Assembly: GCF_024105735.1 (NCBI RefSeq)
Contig: NZ_JAAAML010000001.1
Span: 1,683,809 to 1,747,808, forward strand
Direction of reading: 5' to 3'
Length of the DNA: 64,000 nucleotides
Origin: Parahoeflea alexandrii
Lineage (GTDB): Bacteria > Pseudomonadota > Alphaproteobacteria > Rhizobiales > Rhizobiaceae
The notes under the pieces are model-generated. The model worked only from the letters and a program-made list of their open reading frames with translations, was not told where the DNA came from and did no database searches. Shown here in pieces: positions 1 to 6,473 of the stretch. Positions within the stretch are counted from its first letter, which is position 1; every line of letters begins with the position of its first letter. Both the position numbers and the translations under genes were made by a program.

Positions 1-552
1 GGCTGCCGCCATCGGAACCAGATAATTGTTCATGAAGCCGGGCGAAAAGCCCCGCCAGTTGAGATAATCGCCGATCGAGCGTGCGGCGAGGTGGCCCTCG
101 GCGCGATCGAGCAGACAGATCTTGTTGAAGCGAAGGATCTCACGCAGCATCAGCAGGAACGAGGGACGCAGAAGATTGCGTTTCTGGGCGAACAGCGTCG
201 AGAGATTGTCGCCACCCCATTCGAGCTTGCCGTAGTCCAGTGACAGGGCAAAGCTCATGTCGCTGTCATGGGTTGTCACATCGAGGTGCTCGAACAGCGC
301 GGTGAGGTTCGGGTAGTTCAGCTCGTTGTAGACGATGAAGCCGGTATCCACCGAGATCGGGGCGCCGTCATAGTCAATGTCGACCGTTGCCGTATGCCCG
401 CCCGGCCGTTTTTCGGCTTCGTAGAGCGTGACGTCATGCAGATCGCGCATGGCCCAAGCCGCGGAAGCGCCGGAAATGCCCGAGCCGACAACGGCCACTT
501 TCAGGCGCTTGGGGCTCGTGGTGGCCGGGAAGGGTTTCATGTGTACGTTCAT
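1..552 (-). CDS. FAD/NAD(P)-binding amine-oxidase-like protein (COG2907), N-terminal part
   Basis: Only the first 184 residues are in the window; the gene runs off the left edge. A Rossmann dinucleotide-binding motif (VVGSGISG) sits near residues 21-28, followed by the E/K-rich region typical of flavin amine oxidases (TLYEAEKRPGGHTATVD). The sequence pattern (DTGFIVYNELNYPNL, RRNLLRPSFL-like) fits COG2907, predicted NAD/FAD proteins. The ATG overlaps the photolyase stop as ATGA, so the two are probably translationally coupled and share the promoter at 2062-2087. In other alphaproteobacteria COG2907 genes sit with a DUF1365 gene and a cyclopropane-fatty-acid-synthase-like gene in the sigma-E/ChrR photooxidative stress regulon; I infer such genes lie beyond the left edge. 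The exact substrate is unknown. Confidence 0.85.
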   Translation of the reverse strand, partial: MNVHMKPFPATTSPKRLKVAVVGSGISGASAAWAMRDLHDVTLYEAEKRPGGHTATVDIDYDGAPISVDTGFIVYNELNYPNLTALFEHLDVTTHDSDMSFALSLDYGKLEWGGDNLSTLFAQKRNLLRPSFLLMLREILRFNKICLLDRAEGHLAARSIGDYLNWRGFSPGFMNNYLVPMAAA

Positions 553-2018
553 GCGGCATCCTTGATCTGCTTATAGGCGTCCAGCGCGCGCTCTCGCGCC
601 CGTTTATGGTCGACAATCGGTGTAGGGTATGTGTCACCGAGGGAAACGCCAGCGGTTTTGAGAACCTTGTCGGGCGCGCTCCACGGTTTATGGATGAATT
701 TGGCCGGCATCTTTTCCAGTTCGGGCACAAATCGACGGACATAGTCTCCTTGAGGATCGAATTTCTCGCCCTGAAGCACCGGATTGAAGATCCTGAAATA
801 GGGAGCCGCATCGGCGCCGGAACCTGCGACCCATTGCCAGCTTGCCGCGTTGGAGGCGGCGTCGGCATCGACGAGGGTGTCCCAGAACCATTCCTCGCCC
901 TTGCGCCAGTCGATCATCAGATGCTTGGTGAGAAAGGACGCAACCACCATGCGGATGCGGTTGTGCATCCAGCCTGTCTGCCAGAGCTGGCGCATTCCTG
1001 CATCAACGATGGGATATCCGGTCTGCCCCTTCTGCCACGCAACCAACGCCTCGTCGTCATTGAGCCAGGGGAAGTCATCGAACTTGGAGTTGTGGTTTTT
1101 CTTCGCGAGTTCCGGTTGGTTGACCAGCAGGTGCCAGGAGAACTCACGCCAGCCGACTTCCTTGCGAAACGTGGTGCGATCATCGGAAGAGGCGCTGGTG
1201 TCCGCGTCCCTCATGGCTTCGATGATCTGTGCTGGCGAGATTTCGCCGTTGGCAAGGTGCGGCGAGAGGCCGGATGTGGCATCCACGCCGGGGATATCGC
1301 GACGCTCGGAGTAGCCCTTGAGCCGGTCTTCCAGGAAGTCGGCCAGCCGTTGTCGGGCGCCCGCTTCCCCGGGCGTCCAGGTCTCCCTGAGCCCTCCCGA
1401 CCAGTCGGGCTTGGTTGGAAGCAGACCCCAATCCTCAAGGTTTTCCGATTCGAGCCTGGAAATGCCGGGGAAGGCCTTGAGACTTTCGGGGGCGTCAAGC
1501 GGCGGCCGGTTTTCGATGCCGGATTCGATGGCACGCCAGAACGGGCTGTAGACCTTGTAGTAGGTTCCCGATCCCGTGCGCAGCCGGGTCGGCTCGTGCA
1601 GCAACTGACCGGGAAAGCTTTCCGCCACAAGCTCGTCTGACTGGAGTTCGGCCTTGAGAGCCGCATCGGCATCGCTGAAGGCCGGGTCGTATCTGCGGTT
1701 CCAGTACACTGTCGAGGCGCCTGTGGCCTTGACCAGCTGCGGGATCAGCTCAGCGGGCTTGCCGGTGAGCAGGACGAGCGGAGTTCCGCGGTTCTCGAGG
1801 TCGGACGCCAGCCGCGCAAGCGAATGATGGAGCCACCATTGCCGTGCCGCCCCGAGCGGGCGTGCCGAGCACGAGGTTTCTCGTATGTAGACCGGAATCA
1901 GGGACGCGTGGCTGCAAGCGGCAGCCAGCGCCTCGTTGTCGGAGAGCCGCAGGTCACCGCGAAACCAGACAATCGCCGGGCTCTCCAGATGGTCTGTGTC
2001 GCGTTCCATTCGATGCAT
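549..2018 (-). CDS. phrB: deoxyribodipyrimidine photo-lyase (class I CPD photolyase)
   Basis: Repairs cyclobutane pyrimidine dimers in DNA using light and reduced FAD. The 489-residue length is normal for class I enzymes. The N-terminal photolyase domain begins IVWFRGDLRLSDN (about residues 16-28). The C-terminal FAD domain has WREFSWHLL, the YPIVDAGMRQLWQTGWMHNR block and WQWVAGSGADAAPYFRIFNP, the FAD- and lesion-binding hallmarks. A second in-frame ATG lies three codons in (2009), and either may be used. It is first in a two-gene unit with the COG2907 flavoprotein (ATGA overlap). An ECF-type promoter lies 44-69 bases upstream, so induction by singlet oxygen/light is expected. A second, unrelated photolyase with an Fe-S cluster is encoded at 45314-46891. 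Confidence 0.95.
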   Translation of the reverse strand: MHRMERDTDHLESPAIVWFRGDLRLSDNEALAAACSHASLIPVYIRETSCSARPLGAARQWWLHHSLARLASDLENRGTPLVLLTGKPAELIPQLVKATGASTVYWNRRYDPAFSDADAALKAELQSDELVAESFPGQLLHEPTRLRTGSGTYYKVYSPFWRAIESGIENRPPLDAPESLKAFPGISRLESENLEDWGLLPTKPDWSGGLRETWTPGEAGARQRLADFLEDRLKGYSERRDIPGVDATSGLSPHLANGEISPAQIIEAMRDADTSASSDDRTTFRKEVGWREFSWHLLVNQPELAKKNHNSKFDDFPWLNDDEALVAWQKGQTGYPIVDAGMRQLWQTGWMHNRIRMVVASFLTKHLMIDWRKGEEWFWDTLVDADAASNAASWQWVAGSGADAAPYFRIFNPVLQGEKFDPQGDYVRRFVPELEKMPAKFIHKPWSAPDKVLKTAGVSLGDTYPTPIVDHKRARERALDAYKQIKDAA

Positions 2019-2061
2019 TGTTTCCGTTTTGGCGAAAGTCGCCGCGCCTTTTGAATGTCTC

Positions 2062-2087
2062 TACGGATGTACGTAAAAGCCGGATCA
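2062..2087 (-). promoter_or_regulatory. ECF sigma-E/ChrR (ECF11)-type promoter of phrB
   Basis: Read on the minus strand the site is TGATCC, 16 bases, CGTA (then GA). The -35 is at 2082-2087 and the -10 core at 2062-2065. This matches the promoter form known for group ECF11 sigma factors (RpoE with anti-sigma ChrR in Rhodobacter), whose core regulon includes photolyase and COG2907 genes, exactly the two genes downstream. The predicted start is about 35-40 bases before the phrB ATG. The motif match is seen directly; use by an ECF11 sigma is inference. Confidence 0.7.
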
Positions 2088-2188
2088 AAAGTTTCACGAA
2101 AAAATGCTTGATTGCGAAAGAGTTGCGGCCTGTCGCGAGCCGGCAAAAAAAGGCCGCAGTCCCGAGCGGGATGCGGCCTTTGGAAATC

Positions 2189-2263
2189 TGGCTCCCCGGG
2201 CCGGATTCGAACCAGCGACCGATCGATTAACAGTCGATTGCTCTACCACTGAGCTACCGGGGA
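2189..2263 (-). tRNA. tRNA-Asn (GTT)
   Basis: A 75-base cloverleaf with encoded CCA. The acceptor arm TCCCCGG pairs with CCGGGGA, and discriminator G follows. The anticodon loop reads CTGTTAA, giving anticodon GTT. The T-arm carries GGTTCGAATCC. It lies between phrB and a small membrane protein gene. Confidence 0.97.
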
Positions 2264-2436
2264 TCACTGCGTCAAGCAGCGTGGGGGGCCTATAACAAAT
2301 GCCTCTCTGATTTGCCAAGCGGTTTTTGAAGAAAATGTGTCGATCTTGCGAAGTCGTCTTCCAAAGCCCATCTCTTGCGCTCATCCAACCCGGCTCACCG
2401 CAGCCTCTTCAGCCGCCCTGGACGGCTCTGGTGACA

Positions 2437-2760
2437 ATGACCCGAAAACCGTTCTTCACATTCAATGCCGGCCGTGGTGAGATCCGGATCGGGTCGAGGC
2501 TGTTTGGCCTGCCGCGACACCCGTCCCTGCGAATCGCATTGGGCGTGGGTCTCATTCTTGGCGGAGTTCTCGGTTTCCTGCCAGTGCTTGGATTCTGGAT
2601 GCTTCCGCTTGGATTGCTGGTGCTTTCCCTTGATCTGCCGCTGGTCAGGCGTTGGCGCAGGTCTTTCGTGGTGCGCAGGGAACGACGGAACGGCAAGAAA
2701 GAGCAGCGCGAAGGCGCCGCGTCACGACGCCCGGCAGACAAGGAGGAGAAGGGGAAATGA
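2437..2760 (+). CDS. small two-segment membrane protein, PGPGW-like
   Basis: A 107-residue protein of unknown function. A basic, hydrophilic N-terminus of about 27 residues is followed by two hydrophobic segments (LRIALGVGLILGGVLGF and LGFWMLPLGLLVLSLD) separated by a tight turn, and then a strongly basic tail (RRWRRSFVVRRERRNGKK). The turn and second helix resemble the putative transmembrane PGPGW family, but the signature itself is not exact. The ATG at 2437 is chosen because the upstream extension of the reading frame is low-complexity and lacks a ribosome site; GTG at 2431 is an alternative. The stop is two bases before the tRNA-Cys gene on the other strand. Confidence 0.6.
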   Translation: MTRKPFFTFNAGRGEIRIGSRLFGLPRHPSLRIALGVGLILGGVLGFLPVLGFWMLPLGLLVLSLDLPLVRRWRRSFVVRRERRNGKKEQREGAASRRPADKEEKGK

Positions 2761-2761
2761 A

Positions 2762-2835
2762 TGGAGGCCTCGCCCGGAATCGAACCGGGGTGCAAGGATT
2801 TGCAGTCCTCTGCGTAACCACTCCGCCACGAGGCC
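2762..2835 (-). tRNA. tRNA-Cys (GCA)
   Basis: A 74-base cloverleaf with encoded CCA. The acceptor GGCCTCG pairs with CGAGGCC, leaving U73 as discriminator, a known identity base of tRNA-Cys. The anticodon loop CTGCAAA gives GCA. It faces the small membrane gene that ends just upstream on the plus strand. Confidence 0.97.
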
Positions 2836-3037
2836 TCTTGCCGGTTACTCACCGAACGGCTGGCAAATAGACGGAGAATCGCAGCGGCGCAAGGGGGGAT
2901 CTTGGCCCGCGTACCGGTTTCTAGTGAGCCTCTCCGGTTGAAAACCCTGAATTCGACGGGCGGCAGTCCGGATCAGCTTGAATCTCGCGGTGCGGCGCTT
3001 TAATGAAGCGCAAGACCAGATGCATCGGAGAGACCGG

Positions 3038-3712
3038 ATGGGCACCGACTATCAAGACGCGCGCCAGAAAATGGTGGACAACCAGATCCGCACGACGGAT
3101 GTGACATCGCATTCCGTTTTGAAGGCTTTCCTGACGGTTGCGCGTGAGGACTTTGTCCCAACGCCGCTCAAGCCGCTGGCTTACATCGACGACGATATCC
3201 GGATTGCTGTAGGCGGAGACGACGGCGTTGCCCGTTATGTCATGGAGCCGTCGCCGCTGGCAAAGATGCTTCAGCTGGCGCAGATCAACCGTGACCAGGT
3301 TGTCCTCGAGATCGGGTGCGGCTCGGGTTACACCGCGGCCATTCTGTCGCTGCTGGCAGGATCCGTGGTTGCGGTCGAAAGCGATTCGGAACTTGCAGAT
3401 GCGGCAAGCGAGAGGCTGAGTGACGGCGGCTACGACAATGTCGCGGTGGTGACCGGCGATCTCGAGAAGGGCTACGCAGCCGAAGCACCCTATGATGTGA
3501 TCTTCATCAACGGCGCGGTGGAAACGGTTCCTGCAGCCCTGTTCGACCAGTTGCGCGAGGGCGGCCGCCTTGTTGCCGCGGTCGGTGTCGGACTTTCCGC
3601 CCAGGCCAGACTCTTCGTCAAGGAGGGTGGCGCCGTGTCGGGCAGGGCAGCTTTCAACGTCTCCGTCAAACCGTTGCCAGGTTTCCGCAAGGCCGAAGAA
3701 TTCGTCTTCTAG
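3038..3712 (+). CDS. protein-L-isoaspartate O-methyltransferase family protein
   Basis: A 224-residue class I SAM-dependent methyltransferase of the PCMT family. The N-terminal ARQKMVDNQIRTTDVTSHSVLKAF segment (about residues 7-30) is the family's entry helix, and VLEIGCGSGYTAAILS (about residues 85-100) is SAM motif I. The ATG at 3038 follows a CGGAGAG site; the longer frame from 2978 has no such site. It lies upstream of tolC and popZ, an order common in rhizobia. A second paralogue sits next to surE at 28140, which is the likelier repair enzyme for isoaspartyl residues, so this copy may have a different substrate. Function is assigned at family level only. Confidence 0.82.
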   Translation: MGTDYQDARQKMVDNQIRTTDVTSHSVLKAFLTVAREDFVPTPLKPLAYIDDDIRIAVGGDDGVARYVMEPSPLAKMLQLAQINRDQVVLEIGCGSGYTAAILSLLAGSVVAVESDSELADAASERLSDGGYDNVAVVTGDLEKGYAAEAPYDVIFINGAVETVPAALFDQLREGGRLVAAVGVGLSAQARLFVKEGGAVSGRAAFNVSVKPLPGFRKAEEFVF

Positions 3713-3785
3713 CCTCCTGCCTCAAGGGGTTTGAAGGGTGCTGCCAATCGTCGCGCTGTTGCGCGATGGCAACTTGATGGGGATT

Positions 3786-3803
3786 AGTGAACGATTATTC
3801 ACT
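3786..3803. promoter_or_regulatory. perfect dyad upstream of tolC, candidate operator
   Basis: AGTGAA, six bases, TTCACT: a perfect 6+6 inverted repeat about 110 bases before the tolC start and within an AT-richer stretch. The size and symmetry suit a TetR- or MarR-type repressor operator, as efflux outer-membrane genes often have. No regulator gene is adjacent, so the assignment is a guess from form. Confidence 0.35.
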
Positions 3804-3913
3804 CTGCGCGATTGCGTCCTGCGGCGCCAGCCATCATATATTGATGGAACATCATGATGGTGTCCTGCGCAGCTTCGGGATCACCGCTTTCGCGCATGCT
3901 GGAGTATGTACTC

Positions 3914-5248
3914 GTGTCATTTCTCAAGAATTCACTGGCCTGTGTTGCCGTCGTTTCCATGGTCACCCTGGCTCCGCAGCCGGTTTTCGCAGAGACAATC
4001 TACCAGGCCATGGCAAAGGCCTACGAGAACAATCCCGATCTCAATGCTGCACGTGCCGGCTTGCGCGCAACCGACGAGGGGGTGGCGCTGGCGAAATCGG
4101 GCTACCGGCCGTTCATCGGTGCGGAAGCGACCACGGCAGTTGTCAACACCGAGGGGCGCGTCGCCAAATCGGCCAGCATCGGGGTCTCGATCACGCAAAC
4201 CCTTTTTGACGGATTCCAGACCCGCAACAATGTGCGGGCGGCCGAAGCTGCGGTGTTTGCCGGTCGCGAGAACCTTCGCGGTACCGAAATCGATATCCTG
4301 CTTGCAACCGTACAGGCCTATGCCAACGTCAACCGCGACAACCAGATCGTCGTCTACCGCAAGCAGAACATTGCGTTCCTTCAGGAGCAGTTTTCGGCGG
4401 CGCGGGCCCGTTTCGACGTTGGAGAGAGCACGCGTACGGACGTGAGCCTGGCCGAAGCCCAGCTCGCCGGCGCCAAGGCCAGCCTGACGGCGGCGGTGGC
4501 ACAGGCCAAGTCCAGCGCCGCTGTTTATGCCCAGATTGTCGGCTCGATGCCGAAGAACCTCAAGCCGGTGCCGTTGCCGGGCAAGTTGCTGCCTGCATCG
4601 CTCGATACAGCGGTGGCGCAGGGTACCCGCGAGCATCCGGCAGTGCTTGCCGCTCTCTTTGGTGTTGATGCAGCCGGGTACAAGGTCAAGTCCGAGGAGG
4701 GCGCGTTCCTTCCAGGTGTGACGGTGTCCGGATCGGTTGCGGAAGCCGATGGCGGCGTGAGCACCAGCCAGATCCAGGCCAAATTGACCGTGCCGCTCTA
4801 CCAGGGTGGCGCTGCCTCGGCGCAGGTGCGCCAGGCCAAGGAGCAGCTTGGCCAGCAGCGCATTCTGGTGGATTCGGCCCGTCGGTCGATCGAGCAGTCT
4901 GTGGTGTCCTCCTGGACGCAGATGGAAGCGGCGCGGGCGACCATCGAAGCCAACAGGGCGCAGCTTTCGGCCGCCAATCTTGCCCTGAACGGCGTGGTAG
5001 AGGAGCGCCGGGTCGGACAGCGCACGACGCTTGACGTGCTCAATGCCCAGCAGACTGTGCTCAATGCCAAGGAAGCGATTTCCCAGTCGGAACGAAATGC
5101 AATCGTTGCAAGCTTCTCCGTGCTTGCTTCGACGGGCAAGCTGACGATCGACCAGCTTGGCCTTCAGGTTGCCAACTACCGGCCTGAAGTCCATTACGAA
5201 GCGACCAAGGACCGCTGGTACGGTCTTCGGACCGTCGACGGCCGCTGA
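3914..5248 (+). CDS. tolC: TolC family outer membrane channel protein
   Basis: Outer-membrane exit duct for type I secretion and RND efflux pumps. The mature protein starts after a clear signal peptide (LKNSLACVAVVSMVTLAPQPVFA, cut before ETIYQAM). Two OEP repeats follow: ALEHN-like AYENNPDLNAARAGLRATDEGV in the first half and the HPAVLAALFGVDAAGYKVKSEEGAFLP repeat in the second, with the long coiled-coil helices of the tunnel. The C-terminal GQRTTLDVLNAQQTVLNAKEA block is typical. The start is taken as GTG 3914 because GGAG stands nine bases upstream; ATG 3896 would add six residues. About 444 residues, normal for the family. An operator-like dyad lies upstream. Confidence 0.9.
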   Translation: MSFLKNSLACVAVVSMVTLAPQPVFAETIYQAMAKAYENNPDLNAARAGLRATDEGVALAKSGYRPFIGAEATTAVVNTEGRVAKSASIGVSITQTLFDGFQTRNNVRAAEAAVFAGRENLRGTEIDILLATVQAYANVNRDNQIVVYRKQNIAFLQEQFSAARARFDVGESTRTDVSLAEAQLAGAKASLTAAVAQAKSSAAVYAQIVGSMPKNLKPVPLPGKLLPASLDTAVAQGTREHPAVLAALFGVDAAGYKVKSEEGAFLPGVTVSGSVAEADGGVSTSQIQAKLTVPLYQGGAASAQVRQAKEQLGQQRILVDSARRSIEQSVVSSWTQMEAARATIEANRAQLSAANLALNGVVEERRVGQRTTLDVLNAQQTVLNAKEAISQSERNAIVASFSVLASTGKLTIDQLGLQVANYRPEVHYEATKDRWYGLRTVDGR

Positions 5249-5430
5249 GCCGCCACGCTTGAGCCACGCTGCTGCCGCGCACTGCTGCAGCCGATGGCCG
5301 CCATGAATTCCTGTGCATGAACATGCAAGCGGCGGCCGGTGCGATTCTCAAATCCAGATCAATGCCGTAGACTGGGCTGGTGATTCGCCGGTTGGCATGA
5401 GCCTGGCGACGAGAGTAACGGAGCGTATTC

Positions 5431-6222
5431 ATGGGACAGGCCGGCGCACAGCGCGAACCGACGATGGAAGAAATCCTGGCTTCCATCCGCAGGATCATTG
5501 AGAACAACGAGCCTGGTGCCGATGGCAATCCACTCGGTCTTGGTCTCGCCGACGGCGACCCGGCCGGCCGGCACGACGCCGATGAAGTTTCCCACGACGC
5601 AGAAGCAGACACCTCCGAGGCGAGCGCCGCGGTTGGCGGTGTGGAGAGCCAGCGTTCAGCGGCGAATGATGCGGCTGGCGCGCAGCCGGTTTCGCTGGCC
5701 GAAGTGGCCGCGCGGGCGCGCACGATGCCCGAGACCGATCAGGCACCAATCCATGATCAGGGCGCAGAAGACTATGCCGCGGACCCCGCGCCCGAGGTAG
5801 TGGATGCGGCGGCAGAGGAATTGCGCGAAGCACTGGTGTCCGAGGAGCCGTTGGAAGCGCCGGTTCAGCCTGTGGCCGAAGAACCAAATCCGGTTTCAAA
5901 CGAGGCGGAAGAAGTCGAACACCCCGAAACGAAAGAAGCGGTTGCCGTCTCACCCGAAACGGCGTCCGGGGCTTCAGCGAGGGCTGAGGAGCCTCAGGGC
6001 GGGGGGCAGCTGGTTTCGCTGCAAACCGGCGAGAAGGTTGCGGCGGCGTTCAACGAACTTGATGCAGCGATTGCTGCCGGCCAGCAACGCTCCTTTGACG
6101 AGATTGCCGAAGAAATGCTGCGGCCGATGCTGACGCAGTGGCTCGATGACAATCTGCCGACCTTGGTCGAGCGGCTTGTAAGGGAAGAAATCGAGCGGGT
6201 ATCGCGCGGCAATCGCCGCTGA
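5431..6222 (+). CDS. popZ: PopZ family polar organising protein (DUF2497)
   Basis: Self-assembling polar hub that in Caulobacter and Agrobacterium anchors the chromosome origin (ParB) and recruits cell-cycle proteins to a cell pole. The architecture is exactly that of the family: a short conserved N-terminal helix (PTMEEILASIRRIIENNEPG, residues 10-29), a long acidic, Pro/Glu/Ala-rich disordered middle (about 30-200), and the conserved C-terminal helices (FDEIAEEMLRPMLTQWLDDNLPTLV, about 222-246) that drive oligomerisation. At 263 residues it is longer than Caulobacter PopZ (177), as in rhizobia. It lies between tolC and valS on the same strand. Confidence 0.93.
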   Translation: MGQAGAQREPTMEEILASIRRIIENNEPGADGNPLGLGLADGDPAGRHDADEVSHDAEADTSEASAAVGGVESQRSAANDAAGAQPVSLAEVAARARTMPETDQAPIHDQGAEDYAADPAPEVVDAAAEELREALVSEEPLEAPVQPVAEEPNPVSNEAEEVEHPETKEAVAVSPETASGASARAEEPQGGGQLVSLQTGEKVAAAFNELDAAIAAGQQRSFDEIAEEMLRPMLTQWLDDNLPTLVERLVREEIERVSRGNRR

Positions 6223-6406
6223 GGCGATGTGCTCATACGAAAAAATGTGAGCCCAAGACTACGAGCTGAGACCTCCTTTTACGCATTGGGCGTGCCCCGC
6301 CGACCCGGGGCGGTCCGATGCTTCGCAGTTTGACTGGCGGAGCCTGATGGTCCTTTGCAGCGGGTTTTGTGCCTGCTGCATGACGCCATCGGCAGTACCG
6401 CTCGTG

Positions 6407-6435
6407 TTGACACTGCCAATCGGTTCCGCTTTATC
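6407..6435 (+). promoter_or_regulatory. sigma-70-like promoter for valS
   Basis: TTGACA at 6407-6412, a 17-base spacer, then TTTATC at 6430-6435, about 40 bases before the valS start. The rest of the 251-base popZ-valS gap holds a short GC hairpin (6294-6311, stem GCCCCG/CGGGGC, no T-run) and nothing else I can name; no T-box features are visible. Confidence 0.55.
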
Positions 6436-6473
6436 ACAGTCCTATTCCCACAGATGCGAACGGTTCCCCGATC

